This document shows positions 33,299-44,628 of a stretch of DNA of 64,000 nucleotides, piece after piece. Location of the stretch: the NCBI GenBank assembly GCA_018873225.1, contig JAEILZ010000008.1:1364001-1428000 (forward strand), written 5' to 3'. The position numbers and the translations under genes are program-made. Source of the stretch: [Phialemoniopsis] sp. UDSM-2020 (lineage: Eukaryota > Ascomycota > Sordariomycetes > Thyridiales > Thyridiaceae). The notes below the pieces were generated by a model. It made no database searches. It was not told the DNA's origin and was given only the letters and a program-made list of their open reading frames with translations. The stretch's first letter is position 1. Each line of letters starts with the position of its first letter.

Positions 33299-34564
33299 GC
33301 TCTGAGTAGAGCAGAGCCCTCAATCATTTTAGGGGGGCAACTCCCTGAAAAATGCGAGTCCAGGCCTTGAGTAGGGGCAGACACACTGTCTTGCACCTAA
33401 TGTGCATCTCTATTCGGGCGCAAACTCAGCACTGCGAATGCTGTCTGCTTCATGCCGAGCTCAGAGACATCCATGACGATGCCTTTTTGCCGGTATGATA
33501 TCCGGTCTTTATCTGCATGCTGCTATCGACAGCGCTCTGTGTGATTTGACTGGAGCCAAGGGCAGTAGAGGCCGGCACGGCATTTAGTCTTGGTGTGCTC
33601 CGGCATCCTCTCCGGTAATATCACCAACGATGTCGGCCGCATTTCGCCAATTTGGTGACAAAGTAGTAGATGGTTTTCTTCTAGTATGTGCCTTAATCCT
33701 TTATCGGTCACCTTACTAGGGTTTTGTCCTTAACGAGGATATAGAGGATTATCCCACTGCCTAAGCGTGCGTATCTTCTACGAGTGTCAGTGCGCATCTT
33801 TGTTCGGTGAGTAGTTTGAGTCGAGGTTAAACCAGAATCGTCGACTCTTCGGACGACCGCTTGGTGACCCCTCTCGAAGATGATCCTGATATTGATGGAG
33901 CCCAATGCGAACCTCAACCATTGGCCGCCGACTTATCGGCCGTCCGCTAGCACGGAGCGAAAGACTCCTCTTTGGATGCGAGCTCTCGTGACAACGGCGT
34001 TGTTGGAGATAACCAAGCTAAAGTAGACTGCCTCGAAGCTTTGCACAGCGCGGGGGTGGATCAGCTTGGACGCATCACCTTCCCGTCTTGGCAAAGTCTT
34101 GTCCCAGACGGCCAAGATCGCCTTCAGCGCCAGACGCCATGATGTCAACCACCATCACCAATGGTGCTATCAGCGACCACTCCGACAGCTTCTCCGCTGG
34201 GAATTAAGCGAGGATGGGCCCGGTATCTACTGCCGTCCGGAGACATGGATGATGCTCGGTGTGTTATCTAGGATAGCTTTGGCCCTGATGTGTCTGATAA
34301 ACCATCCCCTGTTGCGCCGATATCCGGGGTTCAGGTTTGACACCCATGGATGACCTGTCGATCCGCATATCAGCACCCTGCACACACTCCAACCCCGCCT
34401 TTTGGGTGTGTAAGTGGCTTTCCTCGGTCGCAGGTGTTTAAAACGTGGTACACTTCCTCCTCCCAAGAAACTCTCGTGTCCTTGTGTCACATGAGCCAGC
34501 CTTGTGACTTCACACGAGCCTCTGACTTGCGCGCACAACAAGCTGCATCCCTCAATCGTGCACC
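33299..34564. other. Intergenic with one dispersed-repeat copy
   Basis: 1.27 kb without a supported gene. It contains the third copy of the GGATTATCCCACT repeat and the promoter of the MFS gene. Confidence 0.5.
33746..33767 (+). repeat. Dispersed repeat core, copy 3
   Basis: Matches the 22-bp core of copies at 8670 and 9590 with one or two differences. Upstream, GGTCACCTTA (near 33704) also resembles sequence in copy 2. Confidence 0.5.
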
Positions 34565-36624
34565 ATGGCAGATTCCGAGAAGATCGATCAAGGGCAGCGA
34601 AATGTCGATGGTGGCGCTGAGAAGACGATGGCCCCGGGGGGCCCCAGTCACAACGAAGACACTGAGATCGGCAAGGTGCTTCAGCACGCCAACACCCACG
34701 ACGCCGACGAGGCTTTCAAGGTCCTTCAGGGCGCTGGAGGTGAACCCATTATCATGACTCCCGAGGAGGAGAAGAAGCTGCTGCGCAAGATTGACTGGAA
34801 TATGATGCCCTTGCTTTGCCTGGTCTATGGGCTCAACTACCTCGACAAGACAACCGTCTCGTATGCCTCTATCATGGGCCTCAAGGTACGTACACTCCTC
34901 TTATCATCTCAGTCTTTGTAATTTAATTATTTCAGACGCTGCTATTCAATCGCTGACACGCTCTTTACGCACAGACTGACATCAACCTGGTCGGACAAGT
35001 AAGCTCCTCACACGTTCGCCTACACACCACCCAGGACTTGACTGACCATCTAAACCTTCTCAGGACTACTCATGGGTTGCATCGATGTTCTACTTCGGAT
35101 ATTTGGTTTTCGAGTGGCCTACTAATCTGCTGCTTCAACGGCTTCCTCTTGCGAAATGGAGTGCGGCGAATGTCATCATGTGGGGGCTCATCCTGGCCTG
35201 CATGGCCGGTACTAAGAACTTTGCGACTGCCATGACGGTCCGCTTCTTCCTGGGAGTCTTTGAAGCTGCTGTGAGCCCTGGGTTCGCCCTCTTTACGAGC
35301 CAGTGGTACACCATCCGTGAACAGGGATCGCGGACAGGCATATGGTTCAGGTAAGCGAGGCTCTCTGTGACCAGCCGTAACTGGCACGACCACAGCTCCA
35401 GTATTCCTGTCAGTGTGTTTAATCAGAGAGTTAATCAACGTGCGGGACAGCTTCAATGGCTGGGGCCAGATCCTCGGCGGCTTCGTGGCGTACGGCATCG
35501 CGGTGGGAACCAAGGCGCACCCCGTGGCGGTCAAATCCTGGCAGCTCCTGTTCCTCGTCATTGGCCTGTTCACGTCTGCCATCGGCGTCATCTTCCTCTT
35601 TGTCATGCCCGACAGCCAGCTCAACGCCCGCTTTCTGACTCCCCACGAGAGGGTGCTTGCCGTGGAGCGCATCCGCGGCAACCAGCAGGGTGTGGGCAAC
35701 AAGCACTTCAAAATGTATCAGTTCAAGGAGGCCTTGACGGACCCCATGATTTGGGGATTGGCCTTCTACAGCTTGGTTGGCAACATCCCTAACGGTAAGT
35801 CACCTCCTTTCTGGTCCCCTTTTAGATGTCAATGGCAGTGCTGACGACGGAACTAGGTGGCATTACCAACTACTTCTCCCAGCTCATTGTGTCTTTCGGT
35901 TTTACCCCGGAGCAGTCCCTCTTGCTGGGTACTCCGGGCGGTGCCATTGAGATCATCGCGCTGGTCCTCTGTGGCTGGCTCGGCGACAAGTACCGGAACA
36001 GATTGGTAAGTTCTTGATCCTTTTTATCAATTCAAGGAAGCAGAAAAGAAGGACGGGAAGAAGAAAAGAAAGGGGAAAGGAAAGGGCGAGGGAGTAAATG
36101 AAGAAAGGAAGAAAGGAGATATCTCAACTCTCAGGGATCGATGCTGACTGCCTACCCTCCAGCTCATCGGCACCTCAGGCCTGCTCCTCTCCATCCTCGG
36201 CATCCTCCTCATCGCCTTCCTGCCCAAGAGCATGCCCATCGGCCGCCTGATCGGCTTCTACTTCACGCAGGCCGCGCCCACGGCCTTCGTCGCGCTGCTC
36301 TCGCTCATCTCGACCAACGTCGCCGGCTGGACCAAGAAGACGACCGTCGGCGCCATCTACTTCATCGCCTACTGCGTCGGCAACATCGTCGGCCCCCAGG
36401 CCTTCCAGGACAAGGACAAGCCCGACTACCGCCCGGCGCAGATCACCATCATCGTCTGCTGGTGCCTGGGCCTGATCGACATGCTCTTCATCTATTTCTG
36501 GTGCCGGCGCGAGAACGCGCGCAAGGCGGCGATCCGCGCCGAGCCGGGGTACAGCCGGGTCGAGGGGCAGGAATTCTTTGATCTTACGGACAGGGAGAAC
36601 CCGGAGTTTATCTACAGTCTTTAG
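34565..36624 (+). CDS. MFS transporter, anion:cation symporter (allantoate permease-like) family, 6 exons
   Basis: Exons are 34565-34885, 34975-34998 (24 nt), 35064-35350, 35451-35794, 35857-36005 and 36163-36624, giving 528 aa. The 24-nt exon encodes TDINLVGQ, the expected link between GLK and DYSWVASMFYFGYL. KIDWNMMPLLCLVYGLNYLDKTTVSYA in helix 1, FLGVFEAAVSPGFAL and the late YFIAYCVGNIVGPQAF are typical of Dal5/Tna1-type carriers of organic anions and vitamins. The N-terminal 70 residues are hydrophilic. Intron 5 (36006-36162) is long and purine-rich. The substrate is unknown. Confidence 0.92.
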
Positions 36625-38629
36625 AGGGTGTGCAGCGTACTGATGGTAGGAGGGTAGTAGGGTTTAATGGGACAACAGGTGCGAGTGTGTTATTGCGTTG
36701 AAGGGGCGTTGTGAGAGGAAATACCAATTTGATGTAGGCCGTAGGCCAATGGCATTTTGATCAACAATGTAACGAAATAAAATGGGTTGTTTCAGGATTA
36801 ATCTGATTACCCCTGAGGATGTGTGACTACATCTCGAAACTCGACACGACAATAAGAGTGACCAACGGCGCCAGCCCTTTCGCTGCCGTGCTTGATGACG
36901 AACACCCTGGAACCCCTGAGCGTGTCAAGATACACTTCACCGCTAAATTGCTGCTTTCCAGCAACACAATGCCTTGATAGGGCACACACATCACTCGACA
37001 AGACCTCCTCTCCGTCTCGTCGTCCAGGCTTTTGTCCCAAGCAAGCGAGTCTGCTCCATCGAAATCAATGCCCACTTGCCGCGGGTAGTCCGCTCCGCTT
37101 TTGGATGGAGAACGGGAGAACGCCGTCGTCAACGCCAGGTGCGCCACGGGTGGAGATCGTACCATCTGTACCTATTTTCGGGGTCCAAGGTAAAAACGCT
37201 CCGGGAAGCTAAGCAGCTCTTGAAGTGCACGGCACAGCACGAGAGGGCTCTTCACTCGGAGCGGTGGTGACCACCACCGCGGCCTGGGAGGAGGCGCAGC
37301 TTGAGAGGCGGAAAAGGCGAGACAGCTGTGATGATCGAACACACAAGGAGCCAGGCCACAGTGTTTATCTCCGACCTCACCGTGAGTAGACTTCGATCCC
37401 TCCACCTCAATTCCAAGGCTCGCGGCAGCCAGACTTGGCCGTGCTCGGCGCTTCTAGAAGCAGACGAGCACAAGTGATGCCAAAAGATGGTGCAGAATTT
37501 CCTCTTTCGGCTACTATGGCCAATCACAAACAGTCCAAAAAAGACCGCACAGGGCTTGGTTCCTTGGCCATGTCCCGCAACGAATACTTCCAGAAGGGCT
37601 CCTCTTGGCACAGGTACCCGGCCAGGCCCGTTTCGTGCACCTATTTACGGAAAAGGGGGCCACCAAAACTAATCCCAATGGCCGTTTTGACTATTGTCTG
37701 ATTGTGGGGGACGCACGCTGTAGAAATTTTTTCGAACGTTTACTTGCTTCTGCACGGTCCCGGCCCGGTCGGGTCGTTCGGGGCCGGGATCGTTGGTTGT
37801 GTTTTTAGTATCATGAGGTTTTGTGTGTTTGACGTACGAAACACGCGGGTGCAGCCGGACGCCACACCACATGGGGAACTCGGCGAAAATGCGTTGTTTC
37901 GAGCTGGCTTGGAGTGTGGCAAAAGTCAAGTAAAGAATACTGCGAAGGATACCCCTTTTGCGTGCGTTGAAGATCTCGATCCGAAGTGGCTCGGCGCCAT
38001 TGATGCGAACTTTTATTCCATCCAAGATCCTTGCGCCATACACCGTGCAGTCTGGCTTTTAGCACAAAAATGATGGGTTGACAAGCTTGAGTAGGTCAAA
38101 GCACAGAAGCTGAGCTTTCTGAGTGAAGACACAACCGGGGAGAAGTACTTTTCTAGGTATCAATGATGGATTGGAAATGCTGCTAAATGCCCCTTGAAGC
38201 TAAGATCCCATGAACCGTTTGCGCCTTGTCTATGCCCGAACGCCAGGAAACAGAAAATCCGTTTGTAATAATACACACCATCGTGTAAGCTTGAAATGCC
38301 CCTGTCCTGCCAACAGCTCGATGCTCATTGCTGAGCGACTTGGCTGTTGTTTCTTTCTAATACCCCTACCCCTTTTGATGCCTCTCTATTCTTCCTGTAC
38401 CACCGTCCATTGTGTGTGTGTGTGTGTATGTATATGCTGATCATGATGCCGTCGCTGTCTCGATCCCGTACTGAGACGGGGGGTATCGGGCTCGTGAAGC
38501 CTCTTCCGGAATCCGCAGGTCTTTGGCAGGACGCTGGGGTCGGCTAAGAAGTTCATATGTATCGTGAGAAATCGAATGCAGAAAAAATCAAGAAAACGAA
38601 TCTATCTGTAAAGAAAGCATGTCTTTTGC
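36625..38629. other. Intergenic, 2.0 kb, nothing supported
   Basis: No recognisable gene. Frames of 110-125 codons on both strands at 36.8-37.2 and 37.2-38.1 kb lack family features or splice support. A (TG)8 tract lies at 38411-38427. Confidence 0.5.
38411..38430. repeat. TG microsatellite
   Basis: Eight TG repeats followed by TATG. Confidence 0.8.
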
Positions 38630-39883
38630 TCACTTCGCTTTTGAGTTGAACATCCCCGTCGAGAAGAGCTCAAACTTGACGCGGAACAGGTCGACGCCCT
38701 GGTTGCGGATGTACTCGGCCATCTCGAGCATGAACTGCTCCGGCCCGCAGATGTAGTACTCGGTGCCGCCGTGCTCGAGGAAGAGGTCCTCGCGCTTCAC
38801 CTTGCCGAGGTCCATGCGCTCGTCAAAGTCGTAGTGCACGCCCGCGAGGTCGCTGCCCGCCAGGTCCGTCTTGAAGATGTTGGTGCGGAGCGTGTCGGGG
38901 AACCGGCGCTTGAGGGCCTTGATGTGCTCGTCAAAGGGCACGGAGCGCCGCGAGCCGTGAATCCACGAGATCTGGCGGCCGGGTTGGGTCGTGGCGATGG
39001 TGTTGAGGATGGAGACCATGGGCGCGACGCCGACGCCGGCCGAGACGAGGACGACGGGGACGCTCGAGGTGTTGTTGGTGTCGAGGAAGAACTCGCCCGC
39101 CGGGTGCGACAGGTCGACGATGTCGCCCGGGTGGTAGTGGTCGATGAGCTCGTTGGTCAGGATGCCCGGGTTGATGTAGCTCTTGGCGACCGAGTTGCGG
39201 TAGACCATGCCCTGGTCGCGCTTGACGCAGATGCGGTAGTAGTCGGGCCGGGGCGCGTCGCTCAGGGAGAACTGGCGGCTCTGGTAGTAGCCGATGTCCG
39301 GGACGTGGACCTGCAGCGAGACGTACTGGCCGGGGAGGAAGGAAGGTAAAGGCTTGCCGTCGACGGGGACGAGGTAGAACGAGTACATGTCGTCGGCCTC
39401 GCCGACCTTGCGGTCGATCTTGAACTTCCGCCAGCCGACCCACTTGTCAAAGTTCTTGTAGAGCTGGGCCTCGCGGCCGATCATCATCTTGGCGAGCACC
39501 CAGTAGGCGGCGGTCCAGGCGGCGCGGACGTCCGGGGTCATGTCCGGGCCGAGCACCTCGCCAAAGGCCTGGATGAGGTATTTGCCCACGATGCCGTAGT
39601 GCTCGGGCTTGATTCCCAGGGAGCAGTGCTTGTTGCACATGCGCTCGAGCTTGGGGATGAGCTCGCTGATGTGCATGATGTTGGAGGCGAACTGCAGGAT
39701 GACGGCGGTCAAGGCGCGCGGCTGCCGGCCGTTCTTCTGGTTGACCGTGTTGAAGTAGTTGTTGAGCTCGGGGTGGTCCCGGAGCATGCTGTTGTAGAAC
39801 AGGGAGGTGATCCTCTCGCCGTGCTCCCGCAGAGCGGGGACGGTGTTCTTGACCAGCTTCGACTGCTGATATGTCAACGCCAT
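38630..39883 (-). CDS. fhb: Flavohemoglobin, nitric oxide dioxygenase
   Basis: 417 aa, intronless. The N-terminal globin has Tyr30 (B10), Gln54 (E7) and the proximal His86 in KHCSLGIKPEHYGIVG. The FAD-binding domain follows with QSRQFSLSD. The NAD(P)H domain has VLVSAGVGVAPMVSIL, and YYICGPEQFM is near the end. The protein converts nitric oxide with O2 and NAD(P)H to nitrate, protecting against nitrosative stress. There is no clear mitochondrial presequence, so it is likely the cytosolic form. The length is normal for the family. The gene stands alone between two gene-free intervals. The ATG at 39883 agrees with the family start. Confidence 0.96.
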   Translation of the reverse strand: MALTYQQSKLVKNTVPALREHGERITSLFYNSMLRDHPELNNYFNTVNQKNGRQPRALTAVILQFASNIMHISELIPKLERMCNKHCSLGIKPEHYGIVGKYLIQAFGEVLGPDMTPDVRAAWTAAYWVLAKMMIGREAQLYKNFDKWVGWRKFKIDRKVGEADDMYSFYLVPVDGKPLPSFLPGQYVSLQVHVPDIGYYQSRQFSLSDAPRPDYYRICVKRDQGMVYRNSVAKSYINPGILTNELIDHYHPGDIVDLSHPAGEFFLDTNNTSSVPVVLVSAGVGVAPMVSILNTIATTQPGRQISWIHGSRRSVPFDEHIKALKRRFPDTLRTNIFKTDLAGSDLAGVHYDFDERMDLGKVKREDLFLEHGGTEYYICGPEQFMLEMAEYIRNQGVDLFRVKFELFSTGMFNSKAK

Positions 39884-42585
39884 GGTGACTGTGTGTTGCC
39901 GAGGTGTGTGTGTATCTGTGGTTGTTCCGGACGAGCAGGGGCCGCAAAGGACAGGGCCGTCTTCCTGATAGGGTCTTTAATATCTGACGAAAGCTGGCTT
40001 TGATATCATAAAGAGGGCAAGATCCGCGAGTCAGTGGCTGGAGAGCATCGAGACAGGAAATCCAGAATGTCTTATACGAGAAACCCCAGTCTCTGCGTCG
40101 TTGTCCCCTCAGATGTGGCTTGGGCGACTGCTCATCGCAGAAACGGAACCCCCATGTTTTCGCTCTGCGCCGACCAAGCCTGGCTCAGGGTCTGAGGCGT
40201 CTGTCACATCTTGGAATGTGCCTCTAGCAGGGGCTAGATATCTACGCCTCGTATGATCTCGTGCGGGTCCTGCAAACCTAATTTCAGGAGGTGTGCAGAG
40301 CTGAGTTTGAGAGAGCCATATCGGGATGGCGACCATGTGGATGGTGCATGGATGCCCCAGACAAGGAAACCTGGGAAGAAGCATTGAGCAATTCGCTATC
40401 CGCTTCTAGAACCGCACATCCTGGTTCGGGACTTGTTCCACCCCACAAATCCCATCGACGGCGCCTGTGTCAGTGGAATGACCAGAGCCCCACGGGACCC
40501 AGAAAGAGGCTGTAGACGCTGGTTCAGAAGGGGAAAACGGCCTGGCGGAGATCCAGGCGGAGCCCAAAGAGAGGACAAGAGTCTGGGTAGGGCTAGTTTT
40601 TCTTTTGCTTCTGTCCGTTTCGCCTCGCGCCCTGTGGGTGTTTCTTTTGCCAATCTGTGCATGATGAACGGTGCTTTTTGCTCGATACCCATCTTACTGA
40701 CGCAGTTCGAGCATGGGATTCTTCTGGATCACCAATGCTGGTCCCATTTTAGCAGGATGGAGACGGCCAGCAGCCGCTGTGGTTCCCCGTTTTCTCGCCC
40801 GGTAATGGGGCACGTATCCATCCTCGAAAAGAAAATATCTCTCCCCTCGTCCCATGCCTCATGAGGCAGAACACGCGAGCTTTGCAGGGGGGTGGAGGAT
40901 GAACCACAGATCACAGGGTACCGCTTCCACTTTCCACATCTGCATTGTGGAGGAGCGGCTCAAGCGAGGTGCGCTCCTCATCACGTCAACAGGCAGGGAA
41001 GCGCATTGATCGGAGTCCAGCGGTGTGACGGCATTTGGCGCCATGCACATTCGTTTTGGACCTCGTGCCTCGCGTCCGTGGTTTCTGGAGCAGGAGACGA
41101 TGGCCCGAGGCTTGCGTTAGAGCCCAAATAATTGCTTATTGGCAAGGCAGCCAAGATGCAGAATGCAAGAGAGTGTGTCGTCAACAACCAAACATACGAC
41201 GATGGGTGCTCAATCTCCGCTGGTTTCCGATGCTCGCCATCCCATGTCGCATCCCAGCACGGCGGTTCGGACGCTCGGCACATGATGTTACAGAAGGGTC
41301 AATGCTTTTCCCAAGCTCTTTTGTGCCAATCAATTGAACTCTTCTTTCCAGGGAACGGGTTACTGAAGAACCGGAAGCAAGGAGAAGGAGCCGCTCTGAT
41401 CGACGTGTACCTGTGGGTGTATGTACAAATGCACGGTTGCGAGCACAGGTGGCGACGACGACAAGTCAAAACCAACGTCCATACAAACTCACATGCATAG
41501 TTATCATCGAGCATCCCAAAATCGCATACGTAAGGTTCACGCCGTCCGTTTCTCACAGCAGTTTACAATGGATTCTATGTTGTCGACGCTCTACACCTGG
41601 AATTTTGTAGACGGGAGCTTATTCTGACATCGTACGATCTGGACCCTTGGGTTGTGCACACCGCGACTCGCTCGCATGTCTCCGCGAGTCGGTGCTGCCC
41701 GCGTGAGTGCGGAAAGAAAGGCTACTACTCAACGAGCCGTGTTCGCCGGGTCCCATCCATGTTCCCGCCTTACCTTATTGCTCCTTGTTCACGTGGAGAC
41801 CACGAGGTGAAGAAACGAAAGCTGGAGTGTCTGCTCCGTGAAGATTGTTAGTGCGAGACGACAGAAGCGGCAATCCTCGCGCATCAAGACACAAAGTGCC
41901 ATCAAAGGCCAAATGCATCTGGACGGATTGAAACATCACGGAAAAGATCCTGGTTCTAGCACGCAAGCAAACAGGGTTATGCTTGCCATTGTGATGTCTT
42001 CCAGGGTTTGCTTTGACAAGAAACGTCCTTTAAAAAAGTGCCGCAAAAAGTCGTACCATTCATGCCTGCATCAGCCACAAAAGTGTATGGCCTAGGCAAT
42101 CTTAGCCGAGAAAATTCAACTTGACGTGGTCTAAACTCAATGCAATCCAATAGACCAAACTTGGTCAGTCAGTCCAACCACTGATCTTAGAAATGATTCA
42201 TGAGTCCAATCTTCAAAGTTTTGGTCGTTGCGAATCTTTGATGCTGCCAGCACACCAAAGACAACGCCCGGAACGGATCAAACGCTGATTGACGGGAAAA
42301 TCCCCCATATCTCCAGCGTCGTGGTCCACTGGACGGCCCCACTAAAGCGCCTCTTGGGCAGCGCCTGGAGGGCTTCTTTCACCCGAAAGGGACATCGAGT
42401 GCCTCCTGATGATATCGCGACGGATATTTTGCGGGGGGCGTAGGATGGCTTTTCGAATGATGTAGTTCATCCGGGGTAATTATCAAGCAGAATGTAGTTG
42501 AATGTAAAAACAAGAAAAGAAGGGATATCATCATCTCTCTTTCGTCTCGCTGATTACGTGCATTGCCGTGTTCATCTCCGGCACA
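39884..42585. other. Intergenic, 2.7 kb, nothing supported
   Basis: Frames up to about 140 codons occur but none has recognisable features. It includes the flavohemoglobin and GH43 promoters. Confidence 0.5.
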
Positions 42586-44628
42586 ATGTCACCACCCCCG
42601 GAACAGGCCGGCACCGGCACGGACCCGGACCGGTCGGCCCTGACGACCTTCACCAACCCCATCATCCGCGGCTTCAACCCGGACCCGACCATCTGCGTCG
42701 TCCCGGCCACCGGCGACCAGCCGACAACCTACTTCCTCAGCACCTCGACCTTTGAGTTCTTCCCGGGCTGCGCCATCTACGCCTCGACCGACCTGCTCAA
42801 CTGGAAGCTCATCGGCCACGCCCTGACGCGCCGCAGCCAGATCGACCTGCGGACCGTGGAGCCCGGGGCAGGGAGCTGGGCGAGCACCCTGCGGTACCGC
42901 CCCCAGGAGAAGCGGTGGTACTTGGCCAACGGGCTTTTTCACAGGTACCGCCCGGCGGTAGACGTATGACATATGAATGCAATCAAAAATCCCAGTATCG
43001 CTTACACGTGAGTTCTAGGAACGCATCTTCCCTCGCGGCTTCTACGTCTACACGGACAACATCTGGGACGACAATGCCTGGTCCGACCCAGTCTACTTTG
43101 ACAACCCAGGCTTTGACCAAGATGTACGTATATCGCATACCCAGACCTCCAATGACCAACTTAACTCTACTAATCACCGACACAAAGCTCTTCTGGGACA
43201 ACCCCACGGGCAAAGTCTACCTCTCCACCACCGTCCGCCTCGCCAAGCGCCCGCCGAACTCGCGCCTCAAGGACTTTGCCATCCACATCTCCGAGATCGA
43301 CCTCGCCACAGGCCGCACCCTGACCCCGCCGGTGCCCATTCGGGAGTCGCCGCACGGCATCGCCGAAGGGTCGCACATCATCCGCCGCGGGCGGTACTAC
43401 TACCTGTTCACGGCCGAGGGCGGCACCGAGGCGGGCCACCAGGAGTGGGTGCTGCGCAGCACAAAGGGCGTGCACGGCCCCTGGGAGGCGCAGGGCCGGC
43501 CGCTGTGGTACAACGGGCCCGAGGAGGAGGTGCAGCGGACGGGCCACGCCGACGTGTTTGAGGACGGCGAGGGCCGGTGGTGGGCCGTCTTTCTCGGCGT
43601 GAGGCCTGTGCGGGATGCGCAGGGTAGAATTCTGGAGCCGCAGCTTGGTGAGTTAGGCCCCCCCCCCCCCCCTAAGCCAAACCCAGACAGCATTGTACGA
43701 TGAAGCTCATACCATATGTTCTGTTCCAGGGAGGGAGACGTTCCTCGTCAAGGTGGACTGGGAAGACGACTGGCCGGTCTTCAACGAGGGCAAGAACATC
43801 ACCTTCCAGACCCGTGGGAGGGACGCCATAGAGGTGCAACGGTATGCACGAGAGGACGGCTTGGTTTGGGGGGCCGATCTCAGCAAGCCTGATCTCGAGC
43901 TGGGATGGTATCAAAAGAGTCAGTTCTCCCTCAGCCCACGCTTGGGAAACATATGCTAAATGGTGCCCCCATCGTCAGACACGCCGATCAAGCAGACCTA
44001 CAGCCTCACAGAAAGGCCTGGCCACATCAGATTGTACGGCACGTGCTTCGACCTGTCGAGCCCCGAGGCGCCAGCCATGCTGCTCCGGAAACAGGCGTCA
44101 TATACCGATGCGTTCCACGCCAACATGCAATTCAGCCCCAGGAAAGCCGGATACGAGGCTGGTCTGGTGTTATGGTGGAATTGTTTCTCATACGCAGCCA
44201 TCGGTATTACCAAGGTCGAACGTCAAGATGGCAGTGAAGAGCTCCAGGTCGTAGCTAGGCGGCCTACTGGCACTGCTGGCAAGGTTGACGTGAGTGTCTC
44301 AGCTCACAACAGCCGCGACGATATGGTTGCTAACATGTTCCAGTCTTTCAAGCCTTTCGATTCTGATGGTTCGAAGCCGGTGGATTTGACTGGCCCGGTC
44401 AGCCTGGCCGTAGAATGTGCCGCGACTGGTTACAAGTTGTCGTTACGAAGTGGAAGCGCAGTGGCATCGTTTGACGTTCCGGTCGAGCAGCTAACCGTGA
44501 TGCCGCCGGTGGGCGGCGCCTTTACGGGGGTTATGTACGGCGTGTATGCTTTTGGAAAAGGCGAGCCCATGTTGGATCCGGCTGATTTTACTGATTTGAA
44601 AGTCATTGATGTCTCTGCTCAAAAATAA
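42586..44628 (+). CDS. Glycoside hydrolase family 43 (beta-xylosidase/arabinofuranosidase type), 6 exons
   Basis: Exons are 42586-42957, 43019-43123, 43188-43647, 43730-43918, 43979-44289 and 44344-44628, giving 573 aa. NPIIRGFNPDPTICVV holds the general base Asp. NPGFDQDLFWD holds the pKa-setting Asp and SPHGIAEGSHII the general acid Glu. A C-terminal GH43_C2-like beta domain follows (SLTERPGHIRLYG, GLVLWWNC). There is no signal peptide, so it is probably intracellular and acts on imported oligosaccharides. The fourth intron begins GTCAGT, an uncommon donor. The last intron (44290-44343, 54 nt, GTGAGT, GCTAAC, CAG) is in frame without a stop and could be mistaken for coding. The third intron carries a 15-base C run at 43658-43672. 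Confidence 0.9.

Noticed and set aside
30941..34140. Shared words between 30.9 kb and 34.05 kb (CGGGGGTGGATC, TTCAGCGCCAGAC)
   Set aside because: Matches of 12-13 bases are expected many times by chance within 64 kb.
36827..37165. 112-codon minus-strand frame
   Set aside because: Overlaps a plus-strand frame of similar length; neither shows family features.
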